DNA of 64,000 nucleotides from Ophiura sarsii (GCA_035610835.1 CM069443.1:61574480-61638479), one strand, 5' to 3'; shown: positions 24,650 through 36,040, numbered from the stretch's first letter. Numbers and translations are program-made. Notes: generated by a model not told the origin, from the sequence alone.

Positions 24650-27445
24650 TAGATCAAGCACGCTGCCGTAAATAAATCGCATATGTGTGTTGCCAATATT
24701 CATAGCCAGAATGGTGACTTCCTACTCAATACTTTCAATTAATTGAATGGACAGCAACATTTTACTGGGTTTTTTTTCTGGTTGCGTTGTTGTCGAAATA
24801 GCAAACCAGAGGACAGTTCCTAATACATGAAGTCAGAAGAAAAAACGGGCCTTTTTATATCGGTTCCTGACAAAATGGCGTCGCAAGCGACTCATCATTT
24901 GTGACGCTTGATGCTTGATGTAATCCTATAACCGCTGTTAACAGCTAAACTGTAATGTGGGAAATTGATAAATTGATGAGACATTTCATGACCTGTTCTT
25001 TCTATTGAGGCAAAGCAACGTCGCTACTTGCCCTATATAACAAACAACAACTATAAATCAGAGTAGATAACTAATATATTTTGTATCTGAGTCTATATAC
25101 TTAGTATTATTTTGCTATGGTTAATCTCGTTGTATTTCCAATTTGAATACACGAAATCCATATGAATAATGAATAATAATCCCCGTAATCTTCATCCTGG
25201 TTTCCTGATTTGTATAACGTGTACAACATTAACACTCTCCACGCGGCTTTTGGTTTTACCATGCACAAAACAGATTTGTCAGAAACCTGTCCAAACTTCC
25301 AAGGTCTATCTCAAAGATTACTGAACCAATACTAGGCATGTTTGCACTTATTTCAATGCATTTCTCATGGTCATCCCAAATATGGTAATAAAATTCAATA
25401 ATTGTGAAATTGTTGAAACATTTTGTGCAATTTTTGAATGTCGTCTGCAGACGCCTGCCGCGTAGAAAGTGTTAAGAAAGATTTGTATAACGTTTACAAC
25501 GTTAGAATATTCCGGGTAATTTGACAGATGTGGACATCTTTCCAATACCTGGTAATACCTTTGCAGACCTTAAAACCTTAATCAATAATACTTTTCTATA
25601 TTTCATATCTGGCCGATTTGCTTTTATGCATTATGTTTAATATATTATTTGCTGTGAGTTTTTATATTATTTTAGGTGAGGTTAATGAATTAATTAAGAT
25701 AATAACATTTACGGTAAATTACAGTTTGTTTTCTTCAAGTTATCTGTCTTTGAAAATACCAATATTTGCTGAAAATTCTTCAACATTTCGAAAATCCTTT
25801 AGAGAGAAAAAGCCCCACGGACCACTGACCCTACCTGAGAGGTCCAATTGCCCGTATAACAGGAGGAGGAGAAGGTTCGTCGCGTTATCAGAACATGTAA
25901 ATCAAACACCTTATTTCGTATAATAAGATGAGAAAAATGCAATGGTAAATTTATTTATTTTTCCAGGTCTTGAAATTTGCCCTGACTGTAGAAAGAAAAT
26001 GACATATGAAGAATTCATTTGCTTGTCGTTGGTTACAACAATCTAATATAACTATCAAATATGCTAGACATGGTTGGAGCTTGTAAACATTTAGGATTCC
26101 GGTATCATATCGCGGGCATCCAAGTGTCCATGTAAATGAATATATCGTATGCTTGATATCCATCGATATAAATATTTGAAGTGTAGTATATAAACAGGTA
26201 AACATAATTATATACACCCAAAATTGATGACATTGCCGTATGTGAAATTATACTTAAATCATTAACATTAACTATTTGGCGTGACTGCGTAATGCAACAT
26301 GCAAATCTTGATTTAAAAAGTGTTATTACGCTTTATTTCATCGTGGACTTGATTAAAGTCTAGCATCGTTTCCATGAACATATGTAAGATTCAACAGTCG
26401 CCCCAAATATTCAATTCTTAAACCATTTGAAAAATAGGTTTGTAATTTATCCATTCTGTTGAAATACACACCTTAACGTATGGTATGCGCGGGTGACTGC
26501 GAATTATTCACAATACCGATTGCGTTTTATGACGGGTAATGGTTAGTAAAATGGGTTGTTAGATGGGTCGAAACAACTTGAGAATCTCGTTGCCACTTAC
26601 AATGTGTTGACCGTAATGCAAATATGTCATTGAGAGGACAGCATCCCTCAGCCATGCGTAATTAAACCACAGACGATCCTTTGGTACGGTCGATATGTAT
26701 TTTCAAACTGAAAGTAAGGTCGTGTGTTATGTATATTTACAAAGTAAGGGTCATTTGTTAACTTTCGGGCCGACGCACAGTTCTATGCCGACTAACTGAT
26801 ATTTAGGTATATATAAGGGTTCAAAAAGTAAGCCCCCCCCCCCCCCTAAAATAACATCAATATCTTGTACTTTAATATCATGTTTACTTTTCCCAACACA
26901 GTCACATTTCCCCAAAATGATGTTTTCAGAAAAAGTGGCACTTTTCAAGATCCTATACAAGAAAGTTTGCTTTTTTTAAATTTAATTTCGAATGTCTTTA
27001 TTTTCAATTAAAAGAATGTCTCTTCTTTAGCTGGTCTCTATTTGAATTTTTTCCCTGTTCATAAGTGTTTTAATCTCACAAAAGCCTAATTTTGTGTGGA
27101 TTTACGCAAATAAACTCCATTTTCAATAAATGTGACTATTTTGCGATAAATAATAATTTTATGTAAATATACGATTTAAAAATAATGTTTAAGGTCAGAC
27201 CACTGTGATTATTTCTAAACATGTGTTAATTGACAGGTTTCAATATATCCAGTTCGGTACATTTCTTTGTATAGTCATTTTGTTTAATAAAATCAAGATA
27301 CAGAAAATGACTTACATGGTTGATTAGGTTTTGCTACAAAAATACCTGTTTTACCCCAAAATGTTATTTTTTACATTTCTTTCGTTTAAAGATTTATTAT
27401 GCCGTTCAAATAACCACAATTTAGGCAAAATTAAGGTATCTGAAA
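24650..27445. other. Non-coding DNA, one MITE copy, otherwise unrecognised
   Basis: 24650-24760 still resembles array sequence (CTCAATACTTTCA). After that I see nothing I can name apart from the MITE at 25233-25471 and a run of 14 C at 26833-26846. Open frames of 60-100 codons (25618-25923, 25951-26217, 26751-26960) have no recognisable motifs, and the last runs through the poly-C. Confidence 0.5.
25233..25471. mobile_element. TTAA-site MITE, copy 4
   Basis: TTAA at 25229-25232 and 25472-25475. Ends CACTCTCCACGCGGC and GCCTGCCGCGTAGAAAGTG. The interior matches the other copies (ACTAGGCATGTTTG, CCAAATATGGTAAT). Confidence 0.85.
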
Positions 27446-27530
27446 TGAAACACACTTTTAGTGATTAAACACCATTGAAAGTGTATGCTAATCTAGTCCT
27501 GAGTTAACCAGTCACACAATCAGTATCCTT

Positions 27531-27573
27531 GTCGTCTGAAGATTGCGTTAAGCATGAAACTCAGAGTAACGAC
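27531..27573 (+). ncRNA. Candidate type I hammerhead ribozyme, copy 1
   Basis: Helix I: GTCGT (27531-27535) with ACGAC (27569-27573), five pairs. Core CUGANGA at 27536-27542 (N7 = A). Helix II: TGC/GCA around loop GTTAA, with one mismatch at its base. GAAA at 27556-27559. Helix III: A15.1-U16.1, C-G and U-A around a 3-base loop. Cleavage would follow A27568 (GUA). All core bases agree with the consensus. The weak helix II closing pair and very short helix III are the doubts. Confidence 0.45.
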
Positions 27574-27866
27574 TCCCTTTCTCGGAAGGTCTAAACTTTG
27601 AATTTTTATATAGCTCTTCCTTTATTGGAATTGAGCACTCTGATTCGAAAGATAGTCTGCCCATTCATGACTTTATGTTATGCTCCTGACTTTTTATCAG
27701 TTGAGCACTCTTAAGCTATCTCGAAGCTTTTAGACCGGTCCTGAGAAATGGTCTGGTTGGCTTACGGACTGGAGAAGTGTGACACACTTTTAGTGATTAA
27801 ACACCATTGAAAGTGTATGCATGCTAATCTAGTCCTGAGTTAACCAGTCACACAATCAGTATCCTT

Positions 27867-27909
27867 GTCGTCTGAAGACTGCGTTAAGCATGAAACTCAG
27901 AGTAACGAC
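27867..27909 (+). ncRNA. Candidate type I hammerhead ribozyme, copy 2
   Basis: Same fold as copy 1, 336 bp downstream, differing only at the mismatched helix II base (C27879 for T27543). Core CTGAAGA at 27872-27878, GAAA at 27892-27895, cleavage site after A27904. Cleavage at both sites would release a 336-nt monomer, in line with the short helix III hammerheads that act as dimers. Confidence 0.45.
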
Positions 27910-27942
27910 TCCCTTTCTCGGAAGGTCTAAACTTTGATTTTT

Positions 27943-27985
27943 TTTATCTATATATCTATATATCTATCTATTTATCTATCCATCG

Positions 27986-28020
<35 letters not shown>

Positions 28021-28350
28021 GATCTATCGATCTATCAATCTATCGAAATATCGATTGTTATTATTATTATTATTATTAAGAGGCACTTATAAAGAGCTCT
28101 TCAAATGCACTGCGCTTAACTCCCAAAAATCTATCTATCTATCTGTATATCCATCTCTCTATCAATCTATCAATCTATCAATCTATCAATCTATCAATCT
28201 ATCAATCTATCAATCTATCAATCTATCAATCTATCAATCTATCTATTTATCTATCAATCTATCTATTTATCTATCAATCTATCTATTAATTTTTCTATTT
28301 ATTTATCAATCTATCTATTAATCTATCAATATATCTATTCATTTATCTAT
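27943..28350 (+). repeat. TCTA microsatellite, two blocks
   Basis: Blocks at 27943-28050 (TCTA, with GATCTATC variants) and 28124-28345 (TCTA and the 8-mer ATCTATCA). Between them 28055-28122 is a short reverse-oriented piece: ATT units, then AAGAGGCACTTATAAAGAGC and TGCACTGCGCTTAA, which resembles the GCGCTTTGAG...TATAAATA tail at 61330 read backwards. Confidence 0.85.
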
Positions 28351-28354
28351 CTAT

Positions 28355-29405
28355 CTCTTATTTAAAGCTGTTTAAAGGTTTAGAACTCCTTTTTCATTGC
28401 ATCTAGTTAACTTTATGATGACTTTTGTAGGTTCCATTTTCCTCTTACGAATCCATTATTCATTATCCATTAATCATTATCTATTATCCATTATCCATTA
28501 TCCATTATCCATTATCCATTATCCATCATCCATCATCCGTTATCCATTATACATTATCCAGCCATCCAGTCATCCAGCCATCCAGCCAAGTATCTCTCCA
28601 TCTCTATCAATCTTTTTTCGGCCGGCATATTGTACGATTCGTCTGTCTCATTACTTACGATTCAGAGAGCAATATATAGGTTATGTGTACATTGACGTCT
28701 CTTTTTCAAAGTAACCCATTTTATTGACATGTGGGACTATTATCGTTACAGTTATATACGTCCACTTTAGAATGGTGATTCCGGTAGAGGTCAGTGGGCG
28801 GTGTAGTTCGATACAATATTATAGATCGTTACAAGCTTAAGTCAACTAGCTATTGTGTGTTCATCTGTACACCGAGGATAGGCAATGCAAATACAATTAC
28901 GAATGCTTAATGGATGGAAATATAACAGGATAGGTGAACAGATTTGGCATAATATATCAAAATGGCGTTTCGTCAATTACTAGAAGAAAAAAATCTTTCT
29001 TCCTTTTCTAAGTGTAGTTATTTTGCCTTGAATTGCCGAAGGGGCGTATTTGTACGCAAATAGTATTTACGTTAACAGCGTCCTGAGAATTCCTGATAAC
29101 TAATTTGGTTTAGTTCGCCCAATCCAAAATTCTTTTTGATGGAAATCCATTCACGTTCAAAGGAAGACTAGTTAATTCTTTAAACCGCGTGATTTGTTAG
29201 CTATTTGTATGCAGGCTTAGACTAATTTCTTTAAATCCTTTTGGATAAAATATCGGAGTGATTTTACTTTCTGTGGGTAATTGGATATTATGTACCTGAC
29301 GCGGAAGAACTCTTATTTAAAGCTGTTTAAAGGTTGAGCACTCTCTTTTCATTACATCTACTTAACTTTAGAATGACGTTTTGTATGTTTCATTTTCCTC
29401 GTACG
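28355..29405. repeat. 96-bp direct repeats flanking a 860-bp insert
   Basis: CTCTTATTTAAAGCTGTTTA and following ~95 bp occur at 28355-28450 and again at 29310-29405. The insert starts with CCATTATC/CCATCATC short repeats (28452-28590). The rest (28590-29310) shows no known element. The direct repeats could be an old target-site-like duplication, a solo/paired terminal repeat or a local duplication. Confidence 0.6.
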
Positions 29406-29990
29406 TTACCCCTAAGTTCTTAGTGGTTCTAACAAACTAACGTAACCAATGTGTATACTATGTTAAACTGGTGTTCTCGTAACAGTAGAGAGTCAAAGTC
29501 ACTTTGGCGCCCAACTCTTTCACGATATCACACATGCGTATTATGTACAAAATATATATTTACTACGCTTGTTTCTCGCCATCATTATCGAATCAAAGTC
29601 AATAAAGTAGAGGAAAATTAGGCCAATATTTTTATATATATATCATTTTTATGACACGAGTAGCGGTGGCAATCGCCACCGCTCGTCACTTCGCACTGGG
29701 GAGCCAAGCGTACTAATTGCGAAGCTACGCCTAAATAGACGGTTTACAGCAAGAATATAAAGATATCGGATGTCTGAGTGATAACTTGAAAATGAGGATA
29801 AATAACGAAATATGTAAATCATAGATTAAGATGCTTCATTACTGTTTGGTAGTCGGGAAGCAAGACTTCGGGTAAATCGGGTAAAGCAAGCCGGTCTGTT
29901 TTTACTGGGTGTGTCTCTTGCAATCTTCTGTAAATTTGTTTTTATTGAGGCGGAGGAATACATGCCATCAGGGCTTACGTGAAGCCATAC
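29405..29990. other. Unrecognised non-coding DNA with one hairpin
   Basis: Only a perfect 8-bp-arm hairpin stands out (GCGGTGGC AATC GCCACCGC near 29664). It shows no tRNA-like or gene-like context. Confidence 0.5.
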
Positions 29991-30000
29991 TTACTTTACT

Positions 30001-30150
30001 TTACTTTCGTCGACCTCGGTCGGAAGCCATGATGAATTTTCGCCAGTTCACTCTGTCCTGCATTAGATTGCGTAGCTCTTGCTGGTTGAAGCCATGATGA
30101 TTGATATAAGATAACTGTTGAATAATCCTTTTAACACTGGAGCACCATTC
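30001..30150 (-). pseudogene. LINE 3' end: C-terminus of ORF2, 5'-truncated
   Basis: Read on the minus strand, 30150 to 30001 is open and ends at TAA (30001-30003). It encodes ...RIIQQLSYINHHGFN, then QQELRNLMQDRVNWRKFI. The pattern L..DR..WR..(I/V) near the stop is usual at the very end of RTE/Jockey/CR1-type non-LTR retrotransposon polymerase proteins. The stop is followed by AAAGT repeats, a plausible tail. Upstream of 30150 the frame is lost, as in 5'-truncated insertions. Family within LINEs not determined. Confidence 0.45.
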
Positions 30151-30590
30151 TCCTGGAAATATATACATCTGTGTTTTTAAACCTTTTTGTGATACAAACT
30201 TGCAAAACGTAAATGCATTTCAATAGCTGTTCAATAGATTGTGCTCAACATACAAATAATTAAAATACCACTCATTATACTAATTATTATGTGAAAACTC
30301 ATGAAGTTCTCAGTGGGACATGCATGCATAAGTTGATGTTATATGAAAGTTGATCGACGTGCCAATGTTGACACTTTTAGATTGAAGATAATATATAGTA
30401 TAGACACTACCTACGACGTAGTAACTACATTTCCGGTCAATAATGAGCAAGTACCTGACGGCGATCAAACCAAACGCCTATACTTGTTTTGATAGAAACA
30501 CCTGCATTTCTGATAGCATTACGTAGAGTAAATAGTTGATATGAAGCCCTGAGTGCAAAAAGTACATAGTTCCATCTGAAGCTCTGAGTG
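30150..30590. other. Unrecognised non-coding DNA
   Basis: A+T-rich; at 30545-30605 a ~37-bp tandem duplication (CTGAGTGCAAAAAGTACATA). No gene seen. Confidence 0.4.
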
Positions 30591-30993
30591 CCAAAAGTAC
30601 ATAAGTGCAGTTTACATTTTAACACTTGGGATTTGAACACGCGGGACAGTGTGACAGGGATGTGTATGGGTTACATTGATCAATTGATGCATCCCCAATC
30701 CCCGTGTTACTATCGACCAGTGAGTTTTTGCTACAAGTTAATCAATAATCTGACTGTTACTAGTCCTAGGCTGCGTGTAGAGAACGAAATGTTAAAATGA
30801 AAAACGGACTTTGTTTTGGTTTAGGGCACATAAATGAGTTAATATTCATTCAATCTTCACGTGTAATATCTCAAATTAAAGACAAGACATTTCCTTACAA
30901 CTTTATTGTTTAACATGTTTACGTAGGAGTTATAGTTTTGGAGTTGAGAGCATATTTATTACCTGGTCAGTTACTTATTTTGAGGACTGTATA
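30590..30993. mobile_element. TA-site element, right part
   Basis: Matches both outer parts of 51461-54717: CACTTGGGATTTGAACACG, GATCAATTGATGCATCCCCA, and the right end ...TACCTGGTCAGTTACTTATT, GAGGACTG, followed by TA. It is the uninterrupted version: here GCTACAAGTTAATCAATAAT is continuous where the other copy has a 2.7-kb insertion. The left terminus is missing, so it is truncated. Confidence 0.7.
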
Positions 30994-30999
30994 TAGGAT

Positions 31000-32160
31000 C
31001 ACTGCAGCCCTGTGTGTAAAAAGTACATAGGTCCACTATCCGTCGAATGCAGAGCAGTTGAACTCAAGATTTGTCATGCAATCACGAGCAAGGGGATAAT
31101 CTTTCGTTTTTTAGTCTTGTCTTTATTATCCCCTAGAACCCGTTTTATATTCGTAAAAAACGACACACGTGGACACCCAGTTATCTATCTTTTAACAATT
31201 ACGCGATGGTTTATGTCATGAATACAATTAATTTCAACATTATCATAATACAAAATCTATAGTAGAGATTAATATCATAAGATATTGCATTGAAATACGG
31301 AAGGTCGTATACTAGAAATAACTTAAAGTGATAGGAAACATCAATAATATTATATTCTTAACTAAAAACAATTAAAAAACACAAGTTACTGAAATTTGGA
31401 AACAAAATAGACCTATGTACTTATTGCGCTTAGGTTTTGACTGTCAAATGTGTTCAAATGTTCCTACAAGTATATTGAATAGACTTGTTCTTTTGTTACG
31501 TTGATGCATAATTGGTCCTTTCCTTTCTACCCCCGCGTTCTGTATAATGATATATTAATTTCTAAAGCAGACAATTATACAGACCAGGAGCTAATGATGT
31601 CTTTTGATAAGCAGCTGAAGACATTATTATCGAGGGGTTCTGTTTTAATGATTGTGAAGTATCGATGTGATCAACATTGTCTACTGAAATGGGGTTAATT
31701 GTGTTAATTAATTGAGGACTAGAATAGTGTTGATTATAAAATCCTTGCTAATGGAATATTGCTGAAGAACGCGACTTCAAACTGAATTTCCCTCTGAATT
31801 GAGACATTTTCGTTTAGGAAAATACCATGTGATTTTTAATAAGTTACTTTTTACGTTAACATTGATTTTAAAGTTATGGTATAGGGCATAGGCTATGGTT
31901 TGGGGTTCTTTATAATACTCTTAAAAATGCTAATTCAATTGTTGCAGTTTAATAACATATCCCATATCTATAATACCTTTGATGACTACAGATATTACCG
32001 ATCATTCACGACGATTTTTTGTGTACAGTCCAGCATGCGTAGCATCACTACAATTAAACGATAAATCGTATCGTTATGTTGACATGACCCGGAAGTTCGC
32101 ACTTGTAAACATGTTTTACAATGTAAAGAAAGCTGGACTGACAGTCCGGTACACTTTAAT
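31000..32160. other. Unrecognised non-coding DNA
   Basis: Scattered open frames under 70 codons, no motif, repeat or structure that I can support. Confidence 0.4.
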
Positions 32161-32164
32161 TACA

Positions 32165-32310
32165 GGTATAATTTACCGGTAAGTTTTCGCGAGTAGAAAC
32201 GGGGTGATTAAAATATGTAACGGTAAATTGTAACCGTTATGCCAACTATTAAGCGTTAACTTTCCAGTGCCTCAATAGAAACACGCGCATAGACTCAGTA
32301 GAATGTGCTA
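32165..32310. mobile_element. Decayed GTTTCTACTGGG fold-back element
   Basis: Has TTACCGGTAAGTTTTCGCGA, GTAGAAACGGGG, TTAAGCGTTAACTTTCCAGT and ATAGAAACACGCGCAT, all words of the family clustered at 34800-35770 and 58965-59108. Confidence 0.6.
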
Positions 32311-32713
32311 TTTTTATTATAAGGTAAGTGATCCCGTTACCACTGTGTCAATCACTTCTATAGCGAAAAGTGTAGCTCCAAATGGCCCTCGTTGCCGGTC
32401 GTAACTGACAAACCAGTAGCGAAAGGGTTGGGGATGGGCCCCTGCTCCGGCGGTCTGACGGCAAATTAGGATTTGGCGGCAACCAACCAGCTGTATTGCA
32501 ACGCTCATTGAGTAGTTTAAACGCATGAGCGTGGATATAATTTGCAACACAATGGAAACTCACCAATGCAGTGGCGTACCGACCGGGGCGCTAAATTCGC
32601 ATAAGAAAAAAAAATAGAGCCTAGACCGAAAACACTGATGATTGGGCATTATTTGTTGAATGTTGAGTTTTTTGTGACCGTCCGAAATTTTTTGACCGTG
32701 CGCATTTTTTTGA

Positions 32714-32736
32714 CCCCCCCCCCCCCCCCCCCCCCC
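32714..32736 (+). repeat. Poly-C tract (23 C)
   Basis: Uninterrupted C run between TTTTTTTGA and ACCCGTCCGG, right at the left edge of the satellite. Preceded by three TTTTTTGACCGT-like words. Confidence 0.95.
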
Positions 32737-32756
32737 ACCCGTCCGGCCTTACTTAA

Positions 32757-33840
32757 ATTTTAACAGCCATGTTCATGAAAAAAACGGCAAAACGGCACAA
32801 ATTGTAAAAAAATAAGATTGTGCCATGGTATTTTACGGCACAACAGCACAAACCTAGAATGTTCCGGTATTTTCACAGCAATGTTCTTGACAAAAAAACG
32901 GCTAAACGGCACAAAATGTTAAAAATAAAAAGTTTGTCATGATTTTTCGAAATACACCATTATAGGTATTGTGAAATCTACTTCACAAACCAATTTCAGA
33001 AAGCGGCACAACGGCACAAACCTAGAATGTTCCGGTACCCCCGGCCTTACTTCAATTTTCACAGCCTTGTTCTTGAAAAAACGGCAAAACGGCACAAATT
33101 GTTAAAAATAAGATTGTGCCATCGTATTTTTAAACACAGCGTTATAGGTATTATAACATCGACTTCAAAACGAATTTCCAAAAACGGCACAACGGCACAA
33201 ACCTAGAATGTCCCGGTACCCGCCCCAGCCTTACTTAAATTTTCACAGCCATGTTCATAAAAATATCGGCAAAACGGCACAAATTGTTGAAAATAAGATT
33301 GTGCCATGGTATTTTCAAACACAGCAGTATAGGTATTGTAACATCGACTTCACAAACCACTTTCAGAAAACGGCACAACGGCACAAACCTAGAATGTTCC
33401 GGCACCCCCGGCCTTACTCAAATTTTCAAAGCCATGTTTTGTGAAGAAAAAACGGCAACACGGCACAAATTGTTAAAAATAAGATTGTGCCATTATATTT
33501 TAAACACAGCATTATAGTATTTATCATCGACTTCACAAATTATTTTCAGAAAACGGCACAACGGCACAAACCTATAATGTTCCGGTACCCGCACGGCCAT
33601 ACTTCAATTTTCACAGCCATGTTCATGAAAAAACCGGCAAAACGGCACAAATTGTTAAAAATGAGATTGTGCCATGGTATTTTAAAACACAGCATTATAG
33701 GTATTATAACATCGACTTCACAAACCAATTACAGAAAACGGCACAACGGCACAAACCTAGAATGTTCCGGTACCCGCCCGGCCTTACTTAAATGTTCACA
33801 GCCATGTTCATGAAAAAAACGGCAAAACGGCACAAATGAT
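32757..33840 (+). repeat. ~183-bp satellite, about six copies
   Basis: Unit anchored by CACAAACCTAGAATGTTCCGG at about 32845, 33015, 33200, 33385, 33568 and 33750. It includes GGCAAAACGGCACAAATTGT, AAGATTGTGCCATGGTATTT and ACATCGACTTCACAAACCA. Copies differ by point changes and a few indels. The two ~88- and 108-codon frames across it come from the repeat. Functions unknown. Confidence 0.9.
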
Positions 33841-33924
33841 TTTCGATCACATCATTTCAAAATGTGTACCGAGAAGACATACTTCAATCAAAGAGTACAT
33901 GACTCTCTGAGTAAAACAGAACAC

Positions 33925-34108
33925 TCTGATATATTCTGTTAATAAACGATATTGGTGACACTTATGAAACTTAAGGCCAAGGTTGGAGAAAAGAAGCTAA
34001 AATGATGTGAGCCCTGAGGACCTGAAAAGTATAGTTACCGTGATTCACATGTGACAGGCAATTTAACAATTACGACGGTCGCCAACTACCCGATCAATGT
34101 TGAACGCC
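33925..34108. repeat. Segment repeated in inverse at 58808-58945
   Basis: CACTTATGAAACTTAAGG and GCCAACTACCCGATCAAT here appear reverse-complemented as CCTTAAGTTTCATATGTG and ATTGATCGGGTAGTTGGC there. Part of a scattered set of homologies between 33.9-36.0 kb and 58.8-59.4 kb. Non-coding. Confidence 0.7.
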
Positions 34109-34139
34109 CAGAGGCAGCGCGCATAGATGAAGTTAACGC

Positions 34140-34640
34140 GATAAGGATTGCTCGCCTCTTTCTTCCATTACAGAATATACAGAATCTTTTTAGCAAAAAG
34201 TCAAGATAGTAACGTTTATTGCATGTTATTGTAATTTGCTATTGTATATCTTTGACTTGTCAATCTATTGAATGATATTTAAAAATATATATAATTTCAA
34301 GTCATCAGGTTTGTTGTTAGATTAGTTATGATACTTACGTCACCAGAAGAATCAAATAGCCGCTCAATAAAGGTAAAATGTACGATTGATGATGCAAAGT
34401 TTTACTCTGGCGAGTAAAAGTCGCTCTAAAAAGCTGAGCATACTCCATAACACTCAAACTCCACATGCGGTCGTGCGCCGCGCTTGAACTAGAGGACGAT
34501 AATTATAGTTTCTATTTATTTGACGGAAAGAATGATGAAATAATTATGATTGTTTTAGTGTCAAATTTGTATTCTACTTATTCTTAAGAATGAATACTTA
34601 AGGGGGACTCAAGGAAGTCACTTTATGGAAACAAAAAGAG
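34140..34640. other. No feature seen
   Basis: A+T-rich sequence without repeat, frame or structure that I can support. Confidence 0.4.
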
Positions 34641-34805
34641 GGGGGCGGTGACGTCAAAGAAAATCGCACGGTCAAAAATAATCGCACAGTCAAAAAGGCG
34701 CCCTGTCAAAAAAAGGAGGGTGGGGCGCTCGCCCTGTCAAAGAGGCGCCCTGTCAAAAATAAAGGGAGGCGCAGGCGCCCTGTCAAAAAGGCGTCGGGTC
34801 AAATC
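34640..34805 (+). repeat. Imperfect minisatellite, CCCTGTCAAAAAGGCG
   Basis: Seven or eight irregular repeats of GTCAAAAA plus GCGCCCT or ATCGCAC words, with GGAGG spacers. Not a multiple of three. Confidence 0.7.
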
Positions 34806-35770
34806 CGCTCCTGGTTTGCCCAGTGGAAACTGCCAGATACCGTTACGAATCGGTATTTTGGATTATCCCCAAAACCTTCACAAACCAGGTTTGGAACCGG
34901 TAAGAAATGGCAAGTTTCCTAATAGAAACAGAGAGAGCGTGTTTCCACTGGGACACTGCAAAGTAAACGGTAAGATAAAACGGTAAGATTAACCGGTAAG
35001 TTTTAAATCCCCCCTGTTTCTACTCGCGAAAAGTTACCGCTAAGTTTATCGATCCTAGTCGATGGGCCACGACATTTGACCTATTGTAATGCCAAACAAT
35101 GCCACCTCACCTGCAAAAGATTGCTTCACAATGTGTATAACCCAGCGTGACACGGTTCACGGTACATAACGGTAAGATTAATCGGCTTTCTGTTTCTACT
35201 GGGTTTCTTGCCGTCTCTTACCGGTACCAAATCTGGTTTGTGAAGGTTTTTGGGATTACCCAAAATACCGATTCTTTACGGTATCTGGCTGTTTCCACTG
35301 GGAAAACTTAACGGTATCTTCCCCAGTAGAAACACGCTCATAGAGCGTATTTCTACTGGGGAACTTAACGATAATTACCGTTAAGTTGCCCAGTAGAAAC
35401 AGCCAGATAACGGTAATTAACGCTAATATTTGTAACCTTTACAAACCAGGTTTGTTTACGGTAATTAACGATAAATTTCCTTCCAGTAGAAACAACCACC
35501 CGTTAAATCTTAACGTTAAGTTCTGTGACACGTATACGCTGGATTCTACGCATTGTGAGGCAGTCTTTTTCAGGTGGGGCGGTATTGTTTGGTATACCAA
35601 AAGGTCAAATGTCGTGGCCCATCGATTAGGATCGATAAACTTAGCAGTAACTATTCGCGAGTAGAAACGGGGGGGGGGGGGTGGGGGGGTCAAAAAGTAA
35701 ATAGCGGTAAAAGTTAGAGTTAAAACTTAGCGTTAACTTTGAAGTGCCCAGTAGAAACACGCTCATTAGA
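34805..35770. mobile_element. Nested cluster of GTTTCTACTGGG fold-back elements
   Basis: Three copies of the hairpin word AACCTTCACAAACCAGGTTT or its reverse complement (34876, 35231, 35436) are each bracketed by GTTTC(T/C)ACTGGG and its complement and by GTTAACGGTAA-like words. A wider pair of arms, TCGATGGGCCACGACATTTG (35058) and CAAATGTCGTGGCCCATCGA (35607), encloses two of them, so elements lie inside elements. G runs at 35669-35690. No transposase. Confidence 0.75.
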
Positions 35771-35814
35771 TGACACCGCATCGTCTATAATAGCGCTTCG
35801 TGGGGTTATTATTT

Positions 35815-36040
35815 TCTAACGATTAAACTTTGTTACTTACCACACTGCATGATTCCAGTCACGCTGCCTGGAGTAAAATCTATCGAGACTAAAACGAATC
35901 ATATAACTTGAACCATAAAAGAATGTCACTTCAATTACCTCAGCACTTCACCGAGTTTGTAGTATGTTTGTCACTCAATCACGCCATGCCATTTAGTAAA
36001 AACACCTGGTTTCTACAGGGTGGTTCAATTTAAGTCTGTG
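35815..36040. repeat. Segment repeated at 59150-59375
   Basis: Shared words: GCATGATTCCAGTCACGCTG, AACGAATCATATAACTTGA, TTTGTAGTATGTTTGTCAC and ACAGGGTGGTTCAAT. Same orientation in both. Together with the neighbouring fold-back element it forms a repeated module. Confidence 0.8.

Larger units (their letters stand above)
27449..27940 (+). repeat. Dimeric repeat with two hammerhead-like cores
   Basis: Two ~150-bp near-identical copies (27449-27600 and 27781-27938) flank ~180 bp of unique sequence, giving a ~336-bp monomer. Each copy holds CTGAAGA ... GAAAC ... GTA, bracketed by GTCGT and ACGAC (27531-27573 and 27867-27909). The layout, two direct repeats each with a small hammerhead, is that of retrozymes and of ribozyme-bearing Penelope-like elements. 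It is followed directly by TCTA microsatellite. No protein is encoded. Assignment is inference from secondary structure. Confidence 0.5.

Noticed and set aside
29660..29695. Hairpin GCGGTGGC AATC GCCACCGC as a tRNA or terminator
   Set aside because: No A/B box, no cloverleaf and no gene next to it.
33208..33813. Three overlapping 78-108-codon frames
   Set aside because: They come from the 183-bp satellite, whose period (about 183 = 61 x 3) lets frames persist by chance.
34303..34312. TTTC..TCATCAG, a possible reverse hammerhead core
   Set aside because: Only three bases separate the two core parts, so helix II cannot form.
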